In this document: positions 1 through 6,161 of the stretch, in pieces | Position numbering within the stretch: position 1 is the stretch's first letter | Layout: every line of letters starts with the position of its first letter | Source: Gimesia aquarii | Lineage (GTDB): Bacteria > Planctomycetota > Planctomycetia > Planctomycetales > Planctomycetaceae | Assembly (NCBI RefSeq): GCF_007748175.1 | Contig: NZ_CP037422.1 | Coordinates: 5,472,334 to 5,536,333, forward strand | Reading direction: 5' to 3' | Length of the DNA: 64,000 nucleotides | Made by a program: the position numbers and the translations under genes | The notes under the pieces: generated by a model | Database searches by the model: none | Seen by the model: the letters and a program-made list of their open reading frames with translations, nothing else | Told to the model about the DNA's origin: nothing

Positions 1-16
1 CGTTCCGGCCATCCGG

Positions 17-131
17 CTGTGAAGAGATTTTGCCTGGTTGTAATTTTTGTCCTTCGGGATCGTTTTACCGAGCACTCCCCTTTTCGGAGTTTCGCTCGGT
101 ACTTTTTTCTGTATGAAGATTCTCTTCACAG
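17..131. repeat. Long inverted repeat enclosing a hairpin, left edge of the window
   Basis: CTGTGAAGAGA at 17-27 is the exact reverse complement of TCTCTTCACAG at 121-131, and the interval holds the hairpin described at 67-110. More pairings follow downstream: ATGAG (181-185) with CTCAT (196-200), CGCGGATGA (176-184) with TCATCGCG (208-215) allowing one bulge, and CCGGCA (224-229) with TGCCGG (232-237). So 17-237 is unusually rich in self-complementarity just before a replication-relaxation gene. It could be a leader RNA, an origin-like region of the mobile element, or the tail of a gene lying outside the window. No function can be assigned from sequence alone. Confidence 0.5.
67..110 (+). 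terminator. Probable intrinsic terminator
   Basis: ACCGAGC at 67-73 pairs with GCTCGGT at 94-100, and CTCC pairs with GGAG inside that stem. The hairpin is followed by ACTTTTTTCT. This is the layout of a rho-independent terminator for a gene reading in from the left of the window. Confidence 0.55.
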
Positions 132-256
132 AAACAGACTGGCGAATACCAGATAACTAAAAAAACGATCTGTCTCGCGGATGAGAACATAGAAACTCAT
201 TTTTCGTTCATCGCGGACACAAACCGGCACATGCCGGACGATCCCTGGAGTTGACG

Positions 257-1132
257 ATGGTCATAACAGACACCGATCTTCAAATACTGGAAGTACTGGC
301 TCAGTATTATGTGCTGACTCGGGAACAGATTCAGCGGTTCTCAGCGGCTCCGATCAGTTCTGGGCGTTCTGTGCGCAGACGATTGCTGAAAATGAGCTTG
401 GCCGAATTGATCAGAAAACATCGTATTCCGGTCGCTTTACCAGGTAAGAATGGCGCTGCCCCCGTTTATTACCTGACAAAAAATGGTACGGAAGTCCTGG
501 CTGATCATTTCAATGATGGGACCTATCTGGGTTTACCAACCCGCCAACCCCGTGTCGACCGATTGAATCATTGGGTGGCCCTCAATGAAACGCGCTGGAC
601 GATCGAGCAGGCAATCGCCTCGCAGTCAGAGGTAGGACTTGAGCGTTGGATCAACGAGTGGGAAACGGTTAACAAATCCGCCCATGAAAAAGAACAGTTC
701 TATTTGCAAACCAAATTGAGCGAGAATCCCCCACTCTCCTGTTCTCCGGATGCCGGGTTTGTGATGTCTTTGCGGGGGCACAAAAAAGTCTTTTATCTGG
801 AGCAGGATTTGGGGACCAGTTCGCCCAAACAAATTGCGGCCCGTAAAACCAAAGGGTACGCAGAACTGGCAAACAGAAAGCTGCATCGCAAACATTTTCC
901 GGAAACCACGCTGGATACCTTCACCATTCTCTTCATCACGACTACAGCGTACCGCTCTCAAACGACGGCAGAGCGAATCAGGACCAGGCCACGCCCCGAT
1001 TTATGGCTCTGCATTGACCAACATGAATTGACACCCGAATCGTTTTTATACGGGCCTATCACACTCAATTACCAAGGTGAACGGGCAGCGCTCGTCAAAC
1101 CCATTGAAACACAAAAAGAGATCCCATGTTAA
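257..1132 (+). CDS. Replication-relaxation family protein of the mobile element
   Basis: The protein has about 291 residues. Its N-terminal part (about 1-85) looks like the winged helix of the replication-relaxation family (PF13814): DLQILEVLAQYYVLT, then TREQIQRF, a basic recognition-helix region SVRRRLLKM, and a wing ending PVYYLTKNGTEVLA. Members occur on actinobacterial plasmids and integrative elements and are thought to act at the replication origin; that role is inferred here. The rest resembles the family's C-terminal domain, with FYLEQDLGTS and the Lys-rich KQIAARKTKGY. A TTG in frame lies at 251, but GGAG at 247-250 sits six bases before ATG 257, so that start was chosen. The stop overlaps the next start (ATGTTAA), indicating translational coupling. 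The family assignment is by recognition, without an alignment. Confidence 0.7.
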   Translation: MVITDTDLQILEVLAQYYVLTREQIQRFSAAPISSGRSVRRRLLKMSLAELIRKHRIPVALPGKNGAAPVYYLTKNGTEVLADHFNDGTYLGLPTRQPRVDRLNHWVALNETRWTIEQAIASQSEVGLERWINEWETVNKSAHEKEQFYLQTKLSENPPLSCSPDAGFVMSLRGHKKVFYLEQDLGTSSPKQIAARKTKGYAELANRKLHRKHFPETTLDTFTILFITTTAYRSQTTAERIRTRPRPDLWLCIDQHELTPESFLYGPITLNYQGERAALVKPIETQKEIPC

Positions 1133-1548
1133 CACCAGTTATTAAGCAGCCACACCAAATCACTGTTGTATCTGACGACTCTGTTCAGGGACAGATGAAG
1201 TCACAGCAACAGCGTGTGGAGTTTTGTGACAACGCTACTTCCATGGTAGAGTTGTCTTCATTTAGTTTTGTTCCCCCTTTTACTATGTCAGATCAGACTG
1301 ATTCCAACAAGCCCGTAAAGTCGTTCCGACTGCGCGGCATCACTGCTTCTGTCTTTGAAAACAGTTCCGAAGATGGAAAATCGACCTTCTTTAAGGTCAC
1401 GCTCCAGCGCTCTTACAAGCAGGACGATGACTGGAAATCAACCAATAGCTTCGGTCGCGATGATCTCCCGATAGTCAGTTTGCTCACCAAGCAGGCCTGG
1501 GAATTCATTCTCAATACCGAAGCCAACGGTCAGAAGGAGGAAAAGTAA
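1126..1548 (+). CDS. Small element protein of unknown function, paralogue A
   Basis: This 140-residue protein is not one I recognise. Its C-terminal part (about residue 62 on) clearly resembles the 92-residue product encoded at 2297-2575. Shared elements in order are F-R-[LI]-[RG]-x-[IV]-[TS]-ASVF, a short acidic stretch, [VL]-Q-[KR]-x-YK-x-x-DD, ST-[NS]-SF or TSSF, and LP near the end. Alternating hydrophobic and polar residues suggest a small beta-rich fold; an OB-like nucleic-acid-binding role would be pure inference. The first 60 residues are low in conserved features and absent from the paralogue. ATG 1126 overlaps the upstream stop and was chosen for coupling; ATG 1285 would give just the conserved domain but has no visible ribosome binding site. 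Confidence 0.6.
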   Translation: MLTPVIKQPHQITVVSDDSVQGQMKSQQQRVEFCDNATSMVELSSFSFVPPFTMSDQTDSNKPVKSFRLRGITASVFENSSEDGKSTFFKVTLQRSYKQDDDWKSTNSFGRDDLPIVSLLTKQAWEFILNTEANGQKEEK

Positions 1549-1554
1549 ATAATA

Positions 1555-1588
1555 GTTGAAACGGGTGACCCTGATCACCCGTTTCAAC
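1555..1588. other. Perfect 14-bp hairpin after paralogue A
   Basis: GTTGAAACGGGTGA (1555-1568) and TCACCCGTTTCAAC (1575-1588) are perfect reverse complements around a six-base loop, starting seven bases after the stop codon. No T tract follows, so it is either a non-canonical terminator, an mRNA 3'-end stabiliser or a processing site. The paralogue at 2297-2575 is also followed by a strong hairpin. Confidence 0.7.
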
Positions 1589-1589
1589 C

Positions 1590-1666
1590 CTTCCCGTTTG
1601 GGAAGCGAGGCCAGGCGTAACTGATCGAGTCCCCCCTTCGAGGCTGACCAATCAGCAATCACTGGC
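1590..1666. repeat. Structured intergenic repeat, copy 1
   Basis: This copy begins with the small hairpin CTTCCC-GTTT-GGGAAG (1590-1605), then GCCAGGCG (1610-1617), a variable middle, and GGCTGACCAATCAG (1642-1655) followed by ATCACTGGC. The same arrangement recurs at 1983-2057. The stem bases differ between copies while pairing is kept, which suggests a structured RNA or DNA element rather than coding sequence. Confidence 0.6.
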
Positions 1667-1694
1667 TGAAATGGGATAATTTCCGAGACAGGCA

Positions 1695-1757
1695 GACCTT
1701 TCCTGTACTGCTCTCAATCTTTTCAATCTGAATCTAAACATTTTTTCGGGAAAGGTC
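1695..1757 (+). promoter_or_regulatory. Inverted repeat able to mask the ribosome binding site of the Cys-rich gene
   Basis: GACCTTTCC at 1695-1703 is the exact complement of GGAAAGGTC at 1749-1757. The right arm contains the Shine-Dalgarno AAAGG (1751-1755), eight bases before ATG 1764. If the two arms pair in mRNA, translation of the downstream gene would be blocked; this is inference from the complementarity. A run of six T (1741-1746) lies just before the right arm. Confidence 0.45.
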
Positions 1758-1763
1758 CGAACC

Positions 1764-1970
1764 ATGAACGTCAATATTTCGGAACATCACACGTCAGAAA
1801 CCTGCACGTGGTGTGAGAACACCAAAGAGTGCGTGACCGCCGATTTCCATGACGCTTTCATTGGCAAAGCCGCCATGTGCTGGAGTTGCCTGCAGAAAGC
1901 AATCAAGGTTCAGAGTCGTAAAGAAACTCAAGAATCAGTTGGTAATGGGTTAAAGGTCTCCGACAAATAA
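1764..1970 (+). CDS. Small Cys-rich protein, putative zinc-binding
   Basis: This 68-residue protein has two CxxC pairs, CTWC (residues 14-17) and CWSC (residues 39-42), plus a lone Cys at about 23. The pattern suggests one bound zinc in a small zinc ribbon. No family is recognised. AAAGG eight bases upstream supports the start. It lies between the two structured repeats and the two paralogous genes, and so belongs to the accessory part of the mobile element. A role in DNA or protein binding is only a guess from the zinc-ribbon pattern. Confidence 0.55.
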   Translation: MNVNISEHHTSETCTWCENTKECVTADFHDAFIGKAAMCWSCLQKAIKVQSRKETQESVGNGLKVSDK

Positions 1971-1982
1971 TCAACGCTCACT

Positions 1983-2057
1983 CCCCTCTTTTGAGGGACG
2001 CCAGGCGAAAGCAGATGGAGTCTGTCCTTTGCGGCTGACCAATCAGTGATCACTGGC
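1983..2057. repeat. Structured intergenic repeat, copy 2
   Basis: Partner of the element at 1590-1666. The hairpin here is CCCTC-TTTT-GAGGG (1984-1997), then GCCAGGCG (2000-2007) and GCGGCTGACCAATCAG (2031-2046) followed by TGATCACTGGC. AGTGATCACT (2045-2054) is a perfect palindrome in this copy but not in copy 1. Each copy lies ahead of one small gene of the element. Confidence 0.6.
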
Positions 2058-2184
2058 CGTTTTAACGATTCATTCATTGAATCCCTTTCTGTTCTGGATT
2101 CCCTTTCTCGGAACCTCCAGGCCTTCTTTTGGAAAATGTCACGATTACCTTGCGCAGTTTGCGGACTCGTGGCATTGTCGTTCT

Positions 2185-2219
2185 CTGTCTGCACGATTTG
2201 TTTTTACCAGTGCAGACAG
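2185..2219. other. 10-bp stem hairpin in the leader of paralogue B
   Basis: CTGTCTGCAC (2185-2194) and GTGCAGACAG (2210-2219) are exact complements around a 15-base loop that contains a run of T. It lies 77 bases before the start of the next gene. It may be a leader structure or a binding site; the sequence does not say which. Confidence 0.5.
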
Positions 2220-2296
2220 GAACACGAATCTGACGGATTGCAGTCTCATTCCGAGAAGCATTCCACAACTGTTCCTTACACAGAAAGGTTATTCCC

Positions 2297-2575
2297 ATGG
2301 CTAAGAACAGCAGTAAGAAATCTGAGGGCGTCAAGAAACCAGAAAAAGTCTTTCGGATCGGTTTTGTATCGGCTTCGGTCTTCGCTCACGAAATCGAAAC
2401 CGACGAAGGCCCGATCACTATTCGGAGCGTCAATGTGCAGAAACGTTACAAGGATGGGGATGATGTGAAATACACCTCGTCCTTTAACCTGGCGGAATTG
2501 CCGCAAGCAGTTCGCGCTCTGCAACTGGCCCAAGGTTACGTCGAACGGGCTGAAGTGGAAATGATTCTGGACTAA
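2297..2575 (+). CDS. Small element protein of unknown function, paralogue B
   Basis: This 92-residue protein matches the C-terminal domain of the 140-residue product at 1126-1548. It starts with a Lys-rich tail (MAKNSSKKSE), then FRIGFVSASVF, an acidic turn, VNVQKRYKDGDD, YTSSF and LPQAVRAL, and ends in a helix. Because it is little more than the shared domain, it defines the minimal unit: about 75 residues, beta-rich first, helical at the end. No named family is recognised. AGAAAGG upstream supports the ATG. A strong intrinsic terminator follows, so this is probably the last gene of its transcript. Two paralogues kept in one small element suggest related but separate roles, or a heteromer. 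Confidence 0.65.
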   Translation: MAKNSSKKSEGVKKPEKVFRIGFVSASVFAHEIETDEGPITIRSVNVQKRYKDGDDVKYTSSFNLAELPQAVRALQLAQGYVERAEVEMILD

Positions 2576-2596
2576 CACTCGAACAGATTCGTTTTC

Positions 2597-2637
2597 GGAC
2601 GGTGATTGAAACTTCGATCACCGTCCCCTGTTTTTCT
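2597..2637 (+). terminator. Intrinsic terminator after paralogue B
   Basis: GGACGGTGAT (2597-2606) pairs with ATCACCGTCC (2617-2626) around a ten-base loop, followed by CCTGTTTTTCTT. It begins 21 bases after the stop codon. Confidence 0.8.
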
Positions 2638-2666
2638 TCAGTTTACAAAACTTGAAAGGTGTGAAG

Positions 2667-2939
2667 ATGAATATGCCGGATATTGAGAACCGACTTGAAA
2701 AGATCGAAACGCTTCTCTCTGAACTGATCCAACAAAAGACTCAGAAGGAATGGTATAGCACAGCGGAACTATCTGAACTCACAGGCCGTGCCGAATTTAC
2801 AGTCCGCGAATGGTGCCGCCTCGGTCGGGTCACAGCAGAAAAGGAATCCCATGGACGGAAACATGAATGGCGCGTTAGTTATGAGGAAGTCCAACGCATT
2901 CTGAATCATGGTCCAAGACCTCTCCTTCCTCGAAATTGA
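2667..2939 (+). CDS. Excisionase-like helix-turn-helix protein
   Basis: The 90-residue protein has an N-terminal coiled stretch (IENRLEKIETLLSELIQQ) and then a MerR/HTH_17-type winged helix: EWYSTAELSELTGRAEFTVREWC, then GRVTAEK, HEWRVSYEEVQRIL. This layout is that of excisionase/Xis-like DNA-binding proteins that accompany tyrosine integrases. TTG 2652 is in frame, but AAAGG at 2655-2659 is well placed for ATG 2667. The stop overlaps the upstream extension of the integrase frame. It probably directs recombination or represses the integrase promoter; that is inferred from position and fold. Confidence 0.75.
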   Translation: MNMPDIENRLEKIETLLSELIQQKTQKEWYSTAELSELTGRAEFTVREWCRLGRVTAEKESHGRKHEWRVSYEEVQRILNHGPRPLLPRN

Positions 2940-3007
2940 AAGCTATACCATCAATACGACAAATCTGGACTTCACAATGTTTTTCCTGCAAAGTGAGTTT
3001 ACCTCTC

Positions 3008-4261
3008 ATGGCTTCACTTGAGAACCGCACTGGCTATTTCAACGTCGTGTTTCGATTCGGCGGCAAGAAGTATACGCGGTCTCTACATACCGATGACGAG
3101 AAGGAAGCCAATCGATTACTGGCGAATCTTGAACAGACGGTTCGAGACGTCAAGAGTGGCCGGATTTTTTTGCCAGCTGATGCCGATATACCGACGTTCT
3201 TGCTCTCTGATGGAAAACTCACAACTCCCCATGTCAGTAGTAGCGATTCCATTTCTGAAATTCAACTTTCTCTACATGATCTTTTCGAATCTTTTTTTAC
3301 TTCTTTGCCAGACAATTCTTTGGAGTTATCAACGATCTCACAAATGAAGACGCATCAAAATAACCTATTGCGTGTTTTAGGGAGCGAAACAATCACTGAC
3401 AACATCGATTTAAATATGCTTGATTCTTACTGTCAAAAACGGCGTAAGGACAAAGGTCGCCGGAACAGAAAAGTCAGCGCGAGCACAATCAAGAAAGAGC
3501 TTGTTACTTTGCGACGTGTTTGGCTGTGGGGGAAGAAACGTGGCAAACTCACATCTGAATTGCCTGAAATCCGAGACGTGCACCTTCCAAAATCGACCGA
3601 ACGACCCGTCTTTCAGACTTATGATGAAATCACATTGCAGATTAATCAGGATAATCTGACTCAGGAACAGCAAGACGATCTCTGGGAGTGCCTGTATCTG
3701 GGAACAGATGAGATTGATGAATTGATTCAACATGTGCGTAAGAAATCATCCCGCACTTTTCTTTATCCAATGGTTGTCGCGGCAGCTCACACTGGTGCAC
3801 GGCGTAGTGAACTCATGCGATCGCAACTATCCGACCTTCGTGGTGATGTGTTAATCATACGTGAGAAAAAGCGTCGTCGTGGACAAGAATCAACACGCAG
3901 AGTCCCGATGTCTGGATTATTGAAAGAAACACTCAATCAATGGAAAAGTGAGCATCCAGGAGGACAACAAATGTTTGTCATCGAGGATTCAACAGGCCAA
4001 CAACGATCTGGTTCAGGCCGATCGCTTTCACGTGACGATGCTCACTACCACTTCAAGGGCGTTCTTAAAGACAGTAAATGGGATGTTATTCGAGGCTGGC
4101 ATTGTCTACGACATTCCTTCATCAGCAACCTTGCATCACATTCCGTCGATCAGCGACTTATCGACGAATTTGTGGGCCACACTACCGAAGAGATGCGTCG
4201 TCGTTATCTTCATCTCTTTCCAGATGTGAAGAGGGCCGCGATTACAAATGTGTTTGGATGA
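3008..4261 (+). CDS. Tyrosine recombinase (integrase) of the mobile element
   Basis: This 417-residue protein is a phage-type integrase. The N-terminal part (MASLENRTGYFNVVFRFGG) resembles the usual arm-binding start, which favours ATG 3008 over the frame-extending TTG 2936. A core-binding helical domain covers about 75-195. The catalytic domain shows the conserved set: Arg at about 265 in TGARRSEL, basic KKRRRG after it, His-x-x-Arg at about 365-368 (HCLRHS), His at about 391 (VGHT) and the nucleophile Tyr at about 400 (RRYLHL). The gene ends 131 bp from the 3' end of tRNA-Leu and directly follows the excisionase-like gene, as expected at an integrated element's edge. Confidence 0.92.
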   Translation: MASLENRTGYFNVVFRFGGKKYTRSLHTDDEKEANRLLANLEQTVRDVKSGRIFLPADADIPTFLLSDGKLTTPHVSSSDSISEIQLSLHDLFESFFTSLPDNSLELSTISQMKTHQNNLLRVLGSETITDNIDLNMLDSYCQKRRKDKGRRNRKVSASTIKKELVTLRRVWLWGKKRGKLTSELPEIRDVHLPKSTERPVFQTYDEITLQINQDNLTQEQQDDLWECLYLGTDEIDELIQHVRKKSSRTFLYPMVVAAAHTGARRSELMRSQLSDLRGDVLIIREKKRRRGQESTRRVPMSGLLKETLNQWKSEHPGGQQMFVIEDSTGQQRSGSGRSLSRDDAHYHFKGVLKDSKWDVIRGWHCLRHSFISNLASHSVDQRLIDEFVGHTTEEMRRRYLHLFPDVKRAAITNVFG

Positions 4262-4310
4262 GCAATGTTGGAACAGTATTTCCAACGTAATCTTAATATC
4301 AATGCAATTG

Positions 4311-4330
4311 TGTCCGCGATTTGTCCGCGG
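4311..4330. repeat. Tandem TGTCCGCG direct repeat between integrase and tRNA-Leu
   Basis: TGTCCGCGA (4311-4319) and TGTCCGCGG (4322-4330) recur 11 bp apart, about one helical turn. The 7-bp hairpin GTTGGAA/TTCCAAC lies at 4267-4286. Repeats in this position could be arm-type integrase sites; that is inference from location only. Confidence 0.4.
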
Positions 4331-4346
4331 TGAATTGCTGCGCATC

Positions 4347-4382
4347 AAAAAAGGACTCACGCCCAATTAACGTAAGTCCTTT
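4347..4382 (-). terminator. Intrinsic terminator of tRNA-Leu
   Basis: Read on the minus strand, AAGGACTTACG and CGTGAGTCCTT form an 11-bp stem with one G-U pair (plus-strand 4371-4381 and 4351-4361), followed by a run of T (plus-strand A at 4347-4350). It lies 11 bases past the tRNA 3' end. Confidence 0.8.
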
Positions 4383-4392
4383 CATAATATAG

Positions 4393-4477
4393 TACCGGAG
4401 GTGGGACTCGAACCCACACGGGGTTTACCCCCACTGGATTTTGAATCCAGCGCGTCTGCCGATTCCGCCACTCCGGC
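4393..4477 (-). tRNA. tRNA-Leu, anticodon CAA
   Basis: On the minus strand the acceptor arms GCCGGAG and CTCCGGT pair (with one G-T), the discriminator is A, the anticodon arm is CTGGA-TTCAAAA-TCCAG (anticodon CAA, reading TTG), a long variable arm GGGGGTAAACCCC is present, and the T arm is GTGGG-TTCGAGT-CCCAC. The length of 85 bases and long variable arm fit a type II tRNA. CCA is not encoded. The 3' end faces the integrase, so this tRNA is the likely integration target of the element to its left. Confidence 0.97.
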
Positions 4478-4491
4478 TTGTGGAATAAAAG

Positions 4492-4520
4492 TATATAGTC
4501 TAACGCTTTATGGAATTCAA
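4492..4520 (-). promoter_or_regulatory. Promoter of tRNA-Leu
   Basis: Read on the minus strand, TTGAAT (4520-4515), a 17-base spacer and TATATA (4497-4492) precede the tRNA 5' end by 14 bases. Spacing and both boxes fit a sigma-70-type promoter. Confidence 0.65.
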
Positions 4521-4592
4521 TGGAAACACGGAAAAATCTTTCAATGCGCGTCACCTCTACTGTATTTATACTAGAGATTGACTTAAATGAGA

Positions 4593-5378
4593 CTAAGCGG
4601 CTTCAATTGCAGCGGGAGAGAGTGGAAATTTCAAAGTAAATGCAGTCCCTTTTCCAACAGCACTTTCCACTCGGATTCTGCCATTGTGTGCTTCCATCAC
4701 TTCTTTCGCTAGTGAGAGTCCCAGTCCAGTTCCACCCTGACCGTTTTCATCAGCTTCTTTTGTCGTATAAAACTGATTGAAAATCTGATGCAATTGTTCG
4801 GAAGCAATCCCGTCTCCGCTGTCACGGACAATGACTTCTGCCATATTGGATTCTTCATTAAGTCGAACAGCTAAATCAAGTCTACCACCAGAAGGCATTG
4901 CTTGTCGTGCATTCACGATTAAGTTGACAAGGACCTGTTGAATCTGGTTCGGATTTAATACGACTTCCGGATTCGCTTCAAAATGTGTATGCAAATTGAC
5001 TCGATTCATCTGAAGGTCTTTTTCAACTAGCGCAATGACACTTTTTACCAGCAGGAGGAGATCAGCCGGTTCCTGGCGACTTTCACTTCCACGAGCGTAA
5101 GAAAGCATGCCAGTTGTAATTTTGGCAGCACGTTGACCTGCAGATAGTATTTTAGTGAAGGCTTTTTCTCGGCGCTCTTCTTCTTTGTGTCGTAGTCCTA
5201 ATTTTGCATAGTTGATGACAGTGGTGAGAATATTATTGAACTCATGAGTAATTGAAGATGCTAGTGCGCCCACAGAACTCATTTTTTGGGCGTGAATTAA
5301 TTGTTTTTGATAGTCTTCAACTTGTGTTTCCAACTCTTGAATTCGTTTTTCCATCGATTCGATTGTTTGGTTTGACAT
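4593..5378 (-). CDS. Soluble orphan sensor histidine kinase
   Basis: The protein (261 residues from ATG 5378) has an N-terminal coiled coil (about 8-32) and then a HisKA dimerisation helix with the phospho-acceptor His45 in SSITHEFNN. The HATPase_c domain follows, with the N box (QVLVNLIVNARQA), G1 (DSGDGI) and G2 (GGTGLGLSLAKEV). There is no membrane segment and no recognisable input domain, so the coiled coil may receive the signal or couple it to a partner. No response regulator is adjacent. A TTG at 5405 would add nine residues; ATG 5378 is preferred although neither has a strong Shine-Dalgarno. HEFNN is typical of the NtrB-like HisKA branch. Its target regulator must be elsewhere in the genome. 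Confidence 0.85.
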   Translation of the reverse strand: MSNQTIESMEKRIQELETQVEDYQKQLIHAQKMSSVGALASSITHEFNNILTTVINYAKLGLRHKEEERREKAFTKILSAGQRAAKITTGMLSYARGSESRQEPADLLLLVKSVIALVEKDLQMNRVNLHTHFEANPEVVLNPNQIQQVLVNLIVNARQAMPSGGRLDLAVRLNEESNMAEVIVRDSGDGIASEQLHQIFNQFYTTKEADENGQGGTGLGLSLAKEVMEAHNGRIRVESAVGKGTAFTLKFPLSPAAIEAA

Positions 5379-6161
5379 AAACGTGCCCACATCCTTGTAT
5401 GACAATCAAATTACTTTTTTAAGTCGTAGCCCAAGATGGCTCGTCTCTTTAAGCAAATATGACAAGTGCTTTCACTCACTGTTATTTAGATATCGGCCTC
5501 TTCTATTCTGGAATCCAGAGTGTGCCATAAGTCGGAATGATTGCATCATGATAATTAGTAAGCGCGATCTACTTATGTTGAATAGAGAGAATTGTAAAAA
5601 TAGGATAAATAGGATCTTGTTGGTGATGTCAAGTTGCTTTCATAATGCAATTAAGCTTTTGCAACTCGCTATGCATTTCAATCAGTTTCACTTTTTCTAT
5701 TTATATCAGTGCATGCTTAACTGATTGTAACTCTCTATCTATAAGTGAGTTTGAGAGGATTTCTAATGCGCAAGCGTTTGAGGTTATTTTACTTTTACTG
5801 TTAACTTTTTCTGAAAGACTATTGCTATTGCAGGCGCAAAAAACGAATCAGCGGAATGGTTTTTCTTATTCATTCGATTCACAGGCCAAATAGAACTCTT
5901 TGTGTAAAATGTCTAAATTATCACACCTGCGGCCATTGATTTAGATGAATGTGAGCGGGCTTGAGCGATTGAGAGCAAAACGCATTTTACACATGAAGGA
6001 TATTGTCGATCTGGTAGTGATCCTGTTCTGGACTTCTCAGATCAGAATAGTGATGGTAAAGCAGGTGAAGTGGTTGCATTTACTGATAGGTTGAAGCACA
6101 CGATGAGTATCGCTGTAAAAACAACTGGGCTCAAATATCAGAAAACATTAAAGTAACGACT
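5379..6161. other. Long intergenic stretch, AT-rich, possible gene remnant
   Basis: No convincing gene is seen here; short frames have no family resemblance and poor start sites. TGTGTAAAATG (5901-5911) and CATTTTACACA (5983-5993) form a perfect 11-bp inverted repeat. From about 5988 to the TAA at 6154-6156 there is an open plus-strand frame without a start, reading with acidic and Ser/Gly stretches such as DFSDQNSDGKAGEVVAF. It may be the tail of a decayed secreted protein, but the evidence is weak. Confidence 0.3.

Larger units (their letters stand above)
1971..2296 (+). other. Intergenic stretch with repeat copy 2 and a hairpin, no supported gene
   Basis: Open frames across this 326-bp stretch overlap each other on both strands, lack ribosome binding sites and cross the structured repeat, so none is called. 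The stretch holds repeat copy 2 (1983-2057), the hairpin at 2185-2219, and AGAAAGG shortly before ATG 2297. Confidence 0.5.

Noticed and set aside
1438..2194. Two minus-strand frames encoding a similar DWSA-K peptide
   Set aside because: The similarity comes from the DNA repeats at 1590-1666 and 1983-2057. The frames overlap plus-strand genes and have no start signals.
2046..2468. Open plus-strand frame of 140 codons overlapping paralogue B
   Set aside because: It overlaps a better-supported gene in another frame, crosses the structured repeat, and has no ribosome binding site or family resemblance.
5383..5893. Two plus-strand frames of 113 and 82 codons in the gap after the kinase
   Set aside because: They lack ribosome binding sites, overlap each other or the kinase start, and read as low-complexity hydrophobic sequence typical of AT-rich non-coding DNA.
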